Shown in pieces: positions 47,646 to 59,236 of a DNA stretch of 64,000 nucleotides. Within the stretch, counting starts at the first letter, position 1. Each line of letters opens with the position of its first letter. The stretch is from Hirsutella rhossiliensis (lineage: Eukaryota; Ascomycota; Sordariomycetes; Hypocreales; Ophiocordycipitaceae), in NCBI RefSeq assembly GCF_020360975.1, contig NW_025408667.1, positions 8,060,001 to 8,124,000 of the forward strand, written 5' to 3'. Under the pieces are notes generated by a model. The model had not been told where the DNA came from. It ran no database searches and saw only the letters and a list, made by a program, of their open reading frames with translations. A program made the position numbers and the translations under genes.

Positions 47646-47829
47646 CACCCCCTCAGGGATCGCGGCTCCGCCGGGATTCCTAGACCTAAGCCCACGACGC
47701 GGGAGTCGAACACTAAGCACCGCGCCCATTACCCAGGGAAATCCAAGAGAGAGAGGGGTACACGGCTATCTACGGGTATTACCCCGCAACGCGCAGTCAC
47801 CGGAAGTTGTAGGGGGTAGTTTGCCACCC
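47646..47829 (-). other. 184-bp spacer, probable internal region of a TRIM-like LTR-B element
   Basis: GC-rich, no ORF. It runs from the second primer site to the purine tract before 3' LTR-B, exactly the layout of a tiny non-autonomous element. It contains a B-box-like GTTCGACTCCC preceded by GGTGCTTAGT, reminiscent of tRNA sequence, but no full cloverleaf was seen. Confidence 0.5.
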
Positions 47830-47846
47830 CCTCCCGGGCTCATAAC
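47830..47846 (-). other. Primer-binding site 2 of the compound element
   Basis: Identical 17-bp site following the inner LTR-A. An LTR followed by a primer site should only occur at a 5' end, so its presence here marks the recombination structure. Confidence 0.7.
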
Positions 47847-48304
47847 TCTCGCGAAGACAGCTGCGAGAAGTGCATATAAAATACACGAAGGTAAAATTAG
47901 AAGTAAGGGGTCGGACAGGCAGGGCAGAGATGTTTAAATCTTACGGGGGCAGCAATTACAGTAGGGGAGTGATTGTTGTATTGCCTTAATTGTCCTTCTT
48001 TCCTCTATCTAACGCCCCTATTTATACCCGTCTAGTATCTCAATTAATAAAGAAGATCCTGCTTAAAGAAGCCACTAATGTCCTTTTAACTACCGAGCTT
48101 TTTGCCGGTTTTTTCCTTCCTTTATAGCCGTTTCCGGCATATCCGTCTTATCTCTCGCTACTTTATGCTTTCCCTTATCCCCCCACCCTCCTTTCTGCAC
48201 CTCTTCTCGGCTCCTTCTTCTATACCGGGTGTTTTTAGCTTCCTTGGTCCCTCTTACTAAGGGATATCTTTGAGAACTGCGAAATCAGGCCACGCTTCGC
48301 GACA
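47847..48304 (-). repeat. Inner LTR-A of the compound element
   Basis: 458 bp. Starts TGTCGCGAAGCGTGGCC on the minus strand, directly after the purine tract GCTAAGGGGGTG. It is the least RIPed LTR-A in the window and shows the unmutated terminus. Its last ~30 bp (CTCGCAGCTGTCTTCGCGAGA) differ from other LTR-A copies and resemble the LTR-B end. Confidence 0.85.
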
Positions 48305-48316
48305 CACCCCCTTAGC

Positions 48317-51300
48317 TATAGCCTGCCCCTTAAGGGCATAGCTAATACGGCTTCGGGCTGGTGAGCGTATAGAGGAGGTTCTTAGCTCTATACTTCTCCC
48401 TATACTCGAGGAAAGCAGGGGCCCTTTCGGGTCCCTAGGCTCTTTTAGACCTACTTAAGGAAAAGGGGCCTAAAGAGGAAATTAAGTCCCCCAATTAAAA
48501 TAAGGGGCCCTCTAAAGGGAAAAACCTCTTCCTTTTCTTCGGCTGCAGACGTCACCTTCTCGTACGGGCCATTAGCTCCTCTCGTAGACTCTCAAGGCGG
48601 GCTTCCAAGGACAGCTTCTCTCGAACGTCTTCTAGCCCAATTTGCTATAAAAAGACAGCTAGCTTCTGCTTCGGCAGGGGCTTCGTAAGACCGTCGGCTT
48701 TCATTGATGCCGTTAGAACCTAACGGACGGAAATAAGTCCCCTTTAGACCTCTTAGCGTAACTAATGCTAGTGGATATCGATATGCCGTAGCCGGGTCGA
48801 TAACTTACTGTTTTCCGTAAGAATTCGTATAGTCTGCGTGTTATCGCATTCTATAGCTAATAGGGTCGGAATTTGCAGTCGTAGAGATATTAATAGCCGG
48901 CTAAGGAAAATCGCTTCTTTTAACGCTTCTAAAAGAGCTAGTAGCTCTACCTCTATACTAGAAGTCGTAACGGTGGCCTGCTTCGAAGCTCTCTAAGCAA
49001 TGGTTCCTCTAAAAAGGGATATAATATACCCCTATAAGCTCTTTCTATCTAAGGAATTGTCTGCAAAGGACGAATCGCTCGAATAGAGGAAGATTTCGGC
49101 AGCTAATTTCTTCCTTTCCTGCCCTCCTAGGCGCAGACTATATAATCTCGTTGAATAGAGATAAAGGATAGCTCTATCTACTGCTTCTTAATGCCTAGGG
49201 CTAGGATTCTAGTTATGCCTAGCTAGCCGGGAGACCGTAAAAGAGATATCCGGTCTAGTAGAAATAGCTAAAAAAAGCAGGGAGCCCACCTTCTATTAAT
49301 ATTAGTGTTTCTCTTGCTCCCTAGCTTAAAAGGACGAATTAGGTAAAAGCTCTTCGTCTAATATAGGCGTAGAGGGAAGCTTTTTATCGAGGGAATTAGG
49401 GAGGAATTTATAAGCGACCTTATCGATATAGGCGTCCTAGGTAAGCTAGATAGTCCGTTAGGACCTATTCCGAAGGATTCGTATCCCTAGGAACCACTTT
49501 AGCTCCCCTAGCCTAGTTATCTTATACCTTTATTGCAGGCCTCGTATAGCCTCCCTAGCAGTAGCTTCTTCCTCTTTCGGGTAGGCCTAGATAATATTAT
49601 CGACGTAGAAGAAGACCGTGATTTTACCCTTCTATATTATACACGGTTCCTAAGGGACTTTCTTAAAGCCTAGGGCTTCGAGGGAACCTATTAAATGCTA
49701 TTGCTAAAGAAGGGGTAATCTTTATAGTCCGTATAAAGCTTTCCTAAGCCGTAGAACCTTTCCTAGCTATTAGAAGCCTAGTAGAGGGCGTATATAGATA
49801 ACTTCTTCTTCCTCGAGTAGGCAGTTAATAAAGGCGTTGACTGCATCTATCTAATCGAGTTCGAGGTCGAATTCTGCTGCTATAGCTATAAGGGTCCGAA
49901 AAGACATCCCTGCTAGGGTAGTTGCCCTAGTAGGAAGATCCCCTTTTTCCTACTAGTTCCCGTATATAACTAGCCGGGCTTTGCACTTTTAAAGGAAGCC
50001 GTGTTTATTAGTCTTATAGATAAAGACCTACTTATAGCTAAGGACCTGTTTTCCTCTTGCCTTTTCCTTAAGGACTTCTTCGAAAGACCCTATCTCTTCG
50101 TGTGAGGCTAGGTGGTCTTTCTAGGCCTAGAAAAACTAGTCTCTAAACGGGTATCTTTCTAGCTGCTTCTAGTTTGCTGGTGGGTCCGGGAGGTCTCTTT
50201 TATATACCTTCCTTGCTGATAGAGGCTTGAAAAGCCGGCCTGCTGTGAATGCTCCGTAGGAACCGTCTTCTATAGGCATTAGATAGAAGTCGGAAAAACG
50301 ATCGAAATAGGGGAGAAACTGGTCTTCTTTCGTATCGGGCCTTATACCTTCCTTTGCTTCTCGAAGCAGGGAAAAAAAGGCAGCCGGGTAATCCTTCGAG
50401 AGAGGTGCCTTTCCTACCCCCTTAGGGGTCGAGACGGGAAGACTAACTAAAAAAGCTGCTTCTAGATCTTCTTCTTATTCCGTAAGAGGAGGCGTAGGGA
50501 GGTAGGCGTAGTCTAGCTCTACTGCTTTCCTATAGTCTCCTTCTTCGTCTAGATCATCTGATCTAGTAGCTTCCTCTTCTTCGAAGTCGGCGTTATCCTC
50601 GACTGCTTCGATGTCGGTTTCTTCTTCCGTTTCCTTGTCTAGGACCTCTTCTTAAGACTGTTAGGAAGGGGGGATTTAGATCTTCTAAATTAGCTAACGT
50701 TGTGTAAGTAAGAGGGGTTATTAATCCTTCTTTCCGTCGAAGAAGCTAGATTCGTCGAAAATCATATCCCTAGTCGAAATAACTTTCCGTAGAAGAGGAA
50801 TCTAGATCCGGAAGATATTCGTAGAATTATACTTAACGAGGTAACTAATAAAGGCTCTAGGATTAAGCTTTCTTTTCTTCTTCCTTTTTAGCTATGCATC
50901 GGCAGTTATTGCGTATGCCTTATAGCCGTAGGCACAAAGGTAGGCTAGCAAGGCCCTCTTCTTCGTAAAGAGCTCGAGGGGGGATTTCTAGTCTATTCCT
51001 TAGGTCTTAAAAAGGGTCTCTAGGTCCCTATAGTCCCTTAGTCCCCTAGGGTCCCTTAGGGTCCGGTTCCGAAGGTAATAGGCGGTCTTAACGACTTCCC
51101 TCTAAAGGTCGTGTAGAAGCTTTATAGTAAGTCTTATCGTACGGGCCCTTTCTATTATAGCACCCCCTGATCTTTCTGCCCCTCCGTTCTAGGCCTGGGT
51201 ATTCGGTGCTAACGGGAGGGGTAAAATGCCCCTTTTTCGAAGCTAATTTAAGATATCCTTCGTAAATAGCTCTCCGTTAGACCGTATCTTCTTTACCTCG

Positions 51301-53632
51301 TAGCCGAAGTAGGATTTTATCTAGTTAACGAAGTCCCGGAGGGCAGACTAGTTATACTTGCTTAGGTAGGTCCGTAAGAAATAGGGGAAAACTATCCCTA
51401 AAAAGGCGTCTATAAAAAACATTACCCTAACGAAGCTTTCCTAGTCCCTTAAGACGTCGGTCTAATCGACCTAAATTTCCTTACACGGCTAGTCCGGCCG
51501 TATTAGGGTCCGTCTAGAAATTCGTCTCCTAGTCTTTCCTTAGCCGTAGTGTTCGCATTCGACGGTCTTTAGGCCCCTTATTCGTACGCCTTGTTGTTGA
51601 CCTAGTTTATATAAAGCTAGGGGGCCCGGGTGACCAAGTCGTGCGTGCCAAAGAATGCCGTCTCCTTAGGCTGCCGGTAGAGGGTCCTTTGTGGTAGACC
51701 TATTCCTCCTAGCAGGGAAAGCTGTCTTCTCGAGAGGTTCCTTCCTAAGGATAGGTCGGAATTCGAGAATAAATTAACCGAATTTTTCCTCGATAAGCCT
51801 AATAGTCTAATTCTTCTAGACTAGCCTTATAGGCTTAGACGTTATATCCTAGAAGATTCCTTCCTCTTAAAGAAGGCGGAAGGAAATTAGGCTCGTTAAA
51901 AATCGAGGGCAAAAAGCTACCCTTTTTCTTCGAAGAATTCGTATAGATCCGTTAGGTAATTTCATCGTAAAATTTACCCTTCCGTATCCCTCTATCCGTA
52001 CGGTTGATTCCCCGGCAATAAGGTATTCCTTTCGTGCCTTCTTAAAGGACCGGAATCGTGAGAGTGTATTATAGATATCGAGGGACGCACTAGAGTTAAG
52101 GATAGCTGATTTTCGTAGGGGATAGTCGGAGGGTCCTAACGGTTGGTCTTGCTAATCCGTAGGGAAGACGAATGCCGGATTTACTATACCAACGATTTTT
52201 CCTCGAATTTACGGCTCAAATAAGGGCAGCGGCGTTATTAGTTGCTATTTCTTAGCAACCCGAATCTCGTCTATCTTCTTCTACAACGAGGGGTCCTCCT
52301 TAAGAGATTGTTATATTATTTCTCGTAGCCTCTTTAAAGGGTTAATTCCTTTAGGTCGGTTTTCCTCGAAGACCTGCTAGCAGTCCTCTAGCCGATAGGG
52401 CTTTTTGCACGCTTAGCAGGTAGGTCGATTCCTCCTCGTACGTTGTTTCTTCGAGGAATCCTCGTCCCGGTCCGGAAGGTCTGCTTAAAAACCCCCCCTT
52501 TTTACCCCTTGTTGCTGATTTTAACGAAGAGGTTCGATTTCGACTAGTTCCCTGATTTTTCGACTAACGGACTAAAAGGTCTATTAGGGGACTAGTCGGG
52601 CCGGTCTAACTAACGGGACCGGGGCCGGGCCCGGAGCAAGAGGCGGAGCCGGGGCCGGGCCTACGGCAGCCGTTAAAGACAGTGTTAATGCTCTCGAGGG
52701 AGGTAGAGCCGAAGGAGCAACAGCCGCAACAGCAGCAGCGGGAGCCGCAGCAGCAAGGGCTGCAGCAGCTATAGGTCGAGCCGTCTAGGTTAAGTGCTAG
52801 CCACGAAGGAATAAGACTGCTTACTATTATACTCTAGTAGCCTCTTCGTCTAGTTCCCGGCTAGCTTCTCGAAAGATAGTCGAGTAACCGTCACTAATAG
52901 GCTTTATTAGCAGAGATATATCCCGTAGCTACTAGCCGGAAAGAGCTTCTATAAGGAAGTATTGGTTAGCTTCCTCGAGGATTTCTTCCTACTTAGCTAG
53001 CCACGAAGAAGCTAGTAGGTTCCTAGCAGAAAAGGCTCCTAGGTAGGCCGTATAGGTCTTCCTAATACGGTCAGTTATATAACCTCTTAAGGGAGCTGTT
53101 GAGGTCTCGAGCTTTAAAAGCCACTGCCTAGGAGTCTCTTCTTCTCGAAGAGAGATTAGCTTTACGGCACTAACGGATTCCGTTATCGCCGTACGAGCAG
53201 CCGTTAGCAACTTCGTCTCGTAAAGGTATTCCTTTCGGTGACTCTCGTAGTCGCCTAAGGTAGCAGAAAAAGCTCTCTGTTGTGCAGAGGTTAGCTCAGA
53301 GAAGAGGGTAGCTCCCTCTGCAAAGTCCGTTGCCCTAGGACGAAGAGGGGGCTCGAGAGGGTCCTGCTTATTAGAGAAGACTAAATTGTAGATAGTTCTG
53401 TCTATACGAGCCCGTAGCTCCTTTACCCACTTATCCTAATCTTAGGGCTCTATAAGAATCGTCCTACGGACCGTAGGGACGGCAGAGGAGTCGATTTTTA
53501 TTATCGTTGCGGAAAGAGGGGGCAGAAAAGTCGGTTAAAAATCGGCTTTTCTAGTAAGAGGGGTAAAAGGGAGCCACGAGGGATGCAAGAAGGGTGCCTT
53601 TTGCAGCAGCCGGAAGGTACAGGAATACTATT
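48317..53632 (-). pseudogene. Copia-2 gag-pol in the compound element, partially RIPed
   Basis: Best-preserved Copia-2 coding region. Gag at about 53360-52600 includes a 73-codon open stretch (52989-53210: TAARTAITESVSAVKLISLR, ETPRQWLLKLETSTAPLRGY), followed by an Ala-rich tail. Integrase at about 51450-51080 (KKIRSNGELFTKDIL, PLAPNTQA, NGGAERSGGAIIERARTIR). RT at about 50000-49700 (TTLAGMSFRTLIAIAAEFDL then AVNAFINCLLEEEEVIYIRP). RNase H at about 49030-48790 (ASKQATVTTSSIEVELLALL, EALKEAIFLSRLL, ECDNTQTIRIL). Numerous TAG/TAA at former Trp/Gln positions close every domain. Confidence 0.82.
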
Positions 53633-53649
53633 CCTCCCGGGCTCATAAC
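53633..53649 (-). other. Primer-binding site 1 of the compound element
   Basis: Minus strand GTTATGAGCCCGGGAGG, directly after LTR-B. The first 11-13 bases are complementary to the anticodon stem-loop of a CAU initiator tRNA, so half-tRNA priming is inferred. Confidence 0.65.
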
Positions 53650-53747
53650 TCTCGCGAAGACCATTGCGCTACGCAGGCAAAAGTGGAACGCGCTCCGACA
53701 GGTGCGCTGCAATTAACATATATAACTAACAACCGCGTTTTCCGATA
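53650..53747 (-). repeat. LTR-B, 5' LTR of the compound element
   Basis: 98 bp. On the minus strand it begins TATCGGAAAACGCGG (from TGTCGG) and ends CTTCGCGAGA. It is nearly identical to 47548-47645 except for a few RIP-type changes and the terminal AGA against ACA. Confidence 0.87.
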
Positions 53748-53773
53748 ATTATACTAAATAAGAGCTTTTAACG

Positions 53774-54223
53774 TATAACGACTAGTATTATTCTTAAGGG
53801 ATAAACCTATTAAGGGGTTTATATTAGTAGATATAATAGGGCGTGGTCTAAGTAATAATATATATATTACGTTAGTAATAAGTTAGAGGTCGTAGACTAT
53901 AGACTATAACTAAGTAATTAAAATTAAAGATAAAATCGTAATAAAGATCTATATTAAAAGCTATCGAGCTATCTATTTAAAGGAGTAAAAGTAGGTAGCT
54001 ATATATACCTATAGAGACTATCCTTAGATTATAGGCCTAGCTATAATCCCTAACGTTAGATCGTATAGAGCGTAGTAATCTCGTTAATCCTAGATCGCTT
54101 AGATCTCTACGATCTCCTCGATCCTATATCTATTAGATAGTCGTGCTAACTATTTATCCGTTAGACCGTGTTACGTACTTAACGCGGTCGACCGTTAGCA
54201 GCCTAGTAGCCGTGGTCGTAATA
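53774..54223 (-). repeat. Gypsy-D 5' LTR
   Basis: 450 bp, same length and ends as 40173-40622. It keeps more CA/TG (for example GCCGTGGTCG), so RIP is weaker here than in the partner LTR. Confidence 0.87.
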
Positions 54224-57200
54224 ACTCGACCTAGACGGCTCGACCTACTGCCCCTATAGCTGCTATAGCCCCTATTACTATGGTTCCCGCTGCTGCTGCT
54301 ACGACTATTGCCCCTCTAGCTCCTCCTCCCTCGAGAGCATTAATACTATCTTTAACGGCTGCCCTAGGCCCGGCCCCGGCTCCGCCTCTTACTCCGGGCC
54401 CGGCCCCGGTCCCGTTAGTTAGACCGGCCCGACTAGTCCCTTAATAGACCTTTTAGTCCGTTAGTCGAAAAATTAAGGAACTAGTCGAAATCGAACCTCT
54501 TCGTTAAAATTAGCAATAAGGGGTAAAAAGGGGGGGTTTTTAAGTAGACCTTCTAGATCGGGACGAGGATTCCTCGAAGAAATAAAAGACTAAACGAAAC
54601 GACTGCCTAGCCTATAAATCCCTAGGCTATTAGTTATTATAATACTAGTAGGTCTTTTAGGAAAACCGACTTAAAGGATTTAACCCTTTAAAAAGGCTAT
54701 AAGAAACGATATAATAGTCTCTTAAGGAGGACCCCTCGTTATAGAAGAAGATAGACGAGATTCGGGTTACTAAGAAATAGTAACTAACGCCGCTGCCCTT
54801 ATTCGAGCCGTAAATTTAAGGAAAAATCGTTACTATAGTAAATCTAGCCTTTATCTTCCCTACGGATTAATAAGGCTAAAACAAACCGTTAGAGCCCTCT
54901 AATTACCCCTTACGAAAATTAGCTATCCTTAACTTTAGTACTTCCCTCGATATCTATAATATACTCTTATAATTCCGGTCCTTTAAGAAGGCATAGAGGG
55001 AATCTCTTATTACTAGGGAATTAACTATATAGATAAAGGGATATAGAAGGGTGAATTTCACGATAAAATTACCTAATAGGTCTATATGAATTCTTCGATA
55101 AAAAAGGGTAGCTTTTTGCCCTTGATTTTTAACGAGCCTAATTTCCTTCCGCTTTCTTTAAGAAGAAGGAATCTTCTAAGATATAACGTCTAAGCCTACG
55201 AGGCTAGTCTAGAAGAATTAGACTATTAGGCTTATCGAGGAGAAATTCGGTTAATTTATTCTCGAATTCCGACCTATCCTTAGGAAGGAATCTCTTAAGA
55301 AGTTAGCTTTCCCTATTAAGAGGGTAGGTTCTAAGGACCCTCTTTTAGTAGCCTAAGGAGACGGTCTTCTTTAGTACGCACGACTTAGTTACCCGGGCCC
55401 CCTAGCTTTATATAAGCTAGGCTAATAATAAGGCGTATAAATAAGGGGCCTAAAGACTATTAAATACGAATACTATAGCTAAGGAAAGACTAAGAGACGA
55501 ATTTCTAGACGAACGCTTATACGGCCGGACCAGCCGTATAAGGAAATTTAGGTCGATTAGACCGACGTCTCTAAAAACTAAGAAAGCTTCGTTAGGGTAA
55601 TGTTTTTATAGACGCCTTTTTAAGGATAGTTTTCCCCTATTTCTTACGGACCTACTTAAGTAAGTATAACTAGTCTACCCTTTAGGACTTCGTTAACTAG
55701 ATAAAATCCTACTTTAGCTATAAGGTAAAGAAGATACGGTCTAATAGAGAGCTATTTATAAAGGATATCTTAAATTAGCTTTAAAAAAGGGGCATTTTAC
55801 CCCTCCTATTAGCACCGAATACCTAAGCCTAGAACGGAGGGGTAGAAAGATTAAGGGGTGCTATAATAGAAAGGGCCCGTATAATAAGACTTACTATAAA
55901 GCTTCTATACGACCTTTAAAGGGAAGTCGTTAAGACCGCCTATTACCTTTAGAACCGGGCCCCTAGGGACCCTAAGGACCCTAGGGAACTAAACTAAGGA
56001 ATAGACTAGGAATCCCCCCTTAAGCTCTTTATAAAGAAGAGGGCCTCGCTAGCCTACCTTTATACCTACGGCTATAAGGCATACGCTATAACTATTAATA
56101 TATAGCTAAAAAGAAAGAAGAAAAGAAAGCTTAATCCTAGAGCCTTTATTAGTTACCTCGTTAGTTATAATTTTATAAATATCTTCTAGATCTAGATTCC
56201 TCTTTTACGAAAGGTTATTTTAACTAGGGATATAATTTTCGACGAATCTAGCTTCTTCGATAGAAAGAGGGATTAATAGCCCCTCTTACTCTTATAACGT
56301 TAGCTAATTTAGAAGATCTAAATTCCCCCTTCCTAATAGTTATAAGAAGAGGCCCTAGATAAGGAAACGGAAGAAGAAACTAACGTCGAAGTAGTTAAGG
56401 ATAACGCTAACTTTAAATAAGAAGAGGAAGCTACTAGATTAGATAATCTAGACGAAGAAGGAGACTATAGGAAAGCGGTAGAGCTAGAATACGCCTACCT
56501 TCCTACGCCTCCTCTTATAGAATAAGAAGAAGATCTAAAAGTAGCTTTTTTAGTTAGTCTTCCTATCTCGACCCTTAAGGGGGTAGGAAAGGCACCTCTC
56601 TTAAAGGATTATACGGCTGCCTTTTTATCCTTACTTCGAGAAGTAAAGGAAGGTATAGGGCCCGATATAGTTACTAAAGAAGACTAACCTCTCCCTTATT
56701 TCGATCGTTTTTCCGACTTCTATCTAACGCCTATAGAAGACGGTTCCTACGGAGTATTTATAGTAGGCCGGCTCTTTAAGCTATAGCTATTAGCAAGGAA
56801 GGTATATAAAAGAGACCTCCTAGACCTACTAGAAACTAGAAGCAGCTAGAAAAACACCCCTTTAAAGACTAGTTTTTCTAGGCCTAGAAAGACTACCTAG
56901 CCTTATATAAGGAGATAGGGTCTTTTAAAGAGGTCCTTAAGGAAAAAGCAAGAGGAAAATAGGTCCTTAGCTATAAGTAGGTCTTTATCTATAAGACTAA
57001 TAAATATAGCTTCCTTTAAAAGTATAAAGCCCGGCTAGTTATTTATAGGAATTAATAGGAAAAAGGGGATTTACCTACTAGGGCAACCACCCTAGTAAGG
57101 ATGTCTTTTTAGACCCTTATAGCTATAGTAGTAGAATTCGACCTCGAGCTTAATTAGATAGATATAGTTAACGCCTTCGTTAACTACTTACTTAAGGAAG

Positions 57201-58300
57201 AAGAAGTTATCTATATACGCCTTTTACTAGGCTTCTAATAGCTAAGAAAGGTTCTACGGCTTAGGAAAGCTCTATATAGACTATAAAGATTACCCCTTCT
57301 TTAGCAATAACATTTAATAGGTTCCCTTAAAGCCCTAGGCTTTAAGAAAGTCCCTTAGGAACCGTATATAATATAGAAGGGTAAAGTTATAGTCTTCTTT
57401 TACATCGACGATATTATCTAGGCCTACTTAAAGAAGAAGAAGTAAATACTAAGGAGGCTATAAAAGGCCTATAATAAAGGTATAAGATAACTAGGCTAGG
57501 GGAGCTAAAGTAGTTTCTAGGGATACGAATCCTTCGGAATAGGTCCTAATAGACTATCTAGCTTACCTAGGACGCCTATATCGATAAGGTCGCTTATAAA
57601 TTCCTCCTTAATTCCCTCGATAAGAAGCTTCCCTTTACGTCTATATTAAACGAAGAGCTTTTGCCTAATCCGTCCTTTTAAGCTAGGAAGTAAGAGAAAC
57701 ACTAATATTAATAAAAGGTAGGCTCCCTACTTTTTTTAGCTATTTCTACTAGACTAGATATCTCTTTTATAGTCTCCCGGCTAGCTAGGTATAACTAGAA
57801 TCCTAGCCCTAGGCACTAAAAAGTAGTAGACTAAGTAATCCTTTATCTCTATTTAACAAGATTATATAGTCTACGCCTAGGAGGGTAGAGAAGGAAACTA
57901 GCTACCGAAATCTTCCTCTATTTAAGCGATTCGTCCTTTATAGATAATTCCTTAGATAGAATAAGCTTATAGGGGTATATTATATCCCTTTTTAGAGGAA
58001 CTATTACTTAGAGAGCTTTAAAGTAAGCTACCGTTACGACTTCTAGTATAGAGGCAGAGCTACTAGCTCTTTTAAAAGCGTTAAAAGAAGCGATTTTCCT
58101 TAGCTAGCTACTAATATCTCTACGACTATAAATTCCGACCCTATTAGCTATAGAATGCGATAACACGTAAACTATATAAATTCTTACGGAGGAAAATAGT
58201 AAGCTATTAACCCGGCTATAGTATATCGATATCTACTAGCATTAGTTACGCTAAGAGGTCTAAAGGGGACTTATTTCCGTTTATTAGGTTCTAACGGTAT
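54224..58300 (+). pseudogene. Copia-2 gag C-terminus and pol, RIPed
   Basis: Same gene order as the minus-strand copy at 48800-52800. An Ala-rich gag end lies near 54250-54400. The integrase region is near 55640-55900, where the corresponding minus-strand copy reads PNTQAQNGGAERSGG-like. RT is near 57080-57240 (TLIAIVVEFDLELNQIDIVN, then a Glu-rich EEEVIYI segment). RNase H is near 57960-58240 (SIEAELLALLKALKEAIFLS). A long 3' untranslated part follows to 58759. Confidence 0.76.
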
Positions 58301-58759
58301 TAATAAAAGCCGACGGTCTTATAAAGCCCCTACTAAAGTAGAAGCTAGCTATCTTTTTATAGCAAATTAAGCTAGAAGACGTTTAAGAGAAGCTATCCTT
58401 AGAAGCCCGCCTTAAGAGTCTACGAGAGGAGCTAATAGCACGTAGGAGGAAGGAGACGTCTATAGCTAAAGAGAGGAATTAGGACTTATCTTAAAGGAGG
58501 GCCCCTAGCTTAATTAGGACTTATTCTTCTTAAAGGCCCCCTTTTTAGGGACTTATCCTTAGAGAAGCCCCCCTTTCTTATAGGACTTAATTTCCTCTTT
58601 AAGGCCCCTTTTCCTAAAGTAAGTCTAAAAGAGCCCGGGGCTAAAACCTAGATTTCTTAAGTAAGGGATAAGTATAGACTAAGACCTCCTCTATACGCTT
58701 ACCGGCCTAGGTTTTTAGCTTTACCCTTTCTATAAGGGCAGGCTATAGCTAAGGGGGTA

Positions 58760-59236
58760 TATCGCGAAGTATAGCCTAATTTCGTAGTTCTTAGAGATAT
58801 CCCTTAATACGAGGGACCTAGGAAGCTAAAAAACAGGTTTTAAGAAAGGAGCTAAAAGGAGGTATAGAGAGGAGGGTAAGGGTAAGAGGGGAAGCAAAAG
58901 TAGCGATAGCTTCCTATAGAGGTAGCGAAAGATAAGACGGATATGCCGGCAACGGCTAGAAAAGAGGGGAAAACCCGGCAAAAAGCTCGGTAGTCGAAAG
59001 GATATTAGTAGCTTCTTTAAGTAGGATCTTCTTTATTAATTAAGATGCTAGATAGGTATAAAGAGGGGCGTTAGATAAAGGAAAGAAGGAGAATTAAGGC
59101 AATATAATAATTATTCCCCTACTATAATTGCTGCCCCCGTAAGAATTAAATCTCTCTGCCCTGCCTATCCGACCCCTTACTTTTAATTTTACCTTCGTAT
59201 ATTTTTTATGCACTTCTTATATCTCTCTTTACGAGA
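58760..59236 (+). repeat. LTR-A, 3' LTR of the Copia-2 copy
   Basis: 477 bp, starting TATCGCGAAGTATAGCC right after the purine tract and ending TTTACGAGA. Same length as 19508-19984. Confidence 0.87.

Larger units (their letters stand above)
47548..53747 (-). mobile_element. Compound Copia element: Copia-2 body with outer LTR-B and inner LTR-A
   Basis: 6200 bp flanked by ATTAT on both sides (47543-47547, 53748-53752). The two outer repeats are 98 bp each (LTR-B). Minus-strand order: 5' LTR-B, primer site, Copia-2 gag-pol, purine tract, LTR-A, a second primer site, a 184-bp spacer, a second purine tract, 3' LTR-B. It moved as one unit because the duplication encloses everything. RIP is partial: many CA/TG dinucleotides remain. 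It is the innermost and latest insertion of the nest. Confidence 0.85.
40173..54223 (-). mobile_element. Ty3/Gypsy element Gypsy-D, minus strand, split by a compound Copia element
   Basis: Two 450-bp LTRs (40173-40622 and 53774-54223), flanked by ACTCG at 40168-40172 and 54224-54228. On the minus strand the polypurine tract (AAAAGGAGGGGAGATATTA, 40623 upward) directly precedes the LTR, fixing the orientation. Without the 6.2-kb insert, the element is about 7.85 kb. The Copia-2 target without this insertion is seen in the minus-strand copy near 52800. Confidence 0.87.
38418..59236 (+). mobile_element. Ty1/Copia element Copia-2, full-length copy split by Gypsy-D
   Basis: 5' LTR-A 38418-38902, primer site GTTATAAGCC, and gag to 40172. 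Then Gypsy-D (40173-54223) interrupts with ACTCG on both sides. Copia-2 resumes at 54224 and continues through gag, protease, integrase, RT and RNase H to the purine tract GCTAAGGGGGTA and 3' LTR-A 58760-59236. The flanks of this copy are Copia-1 sequences in opposite orientations and show no matching duplication, so the locus was probably rearranged. Confidence 0.84.

Noticed and set aside
47544..47729. 61-codon minus-strand frame
   Set aside because: Spans LTR-B and the spacer of the compound element; no protein homology.
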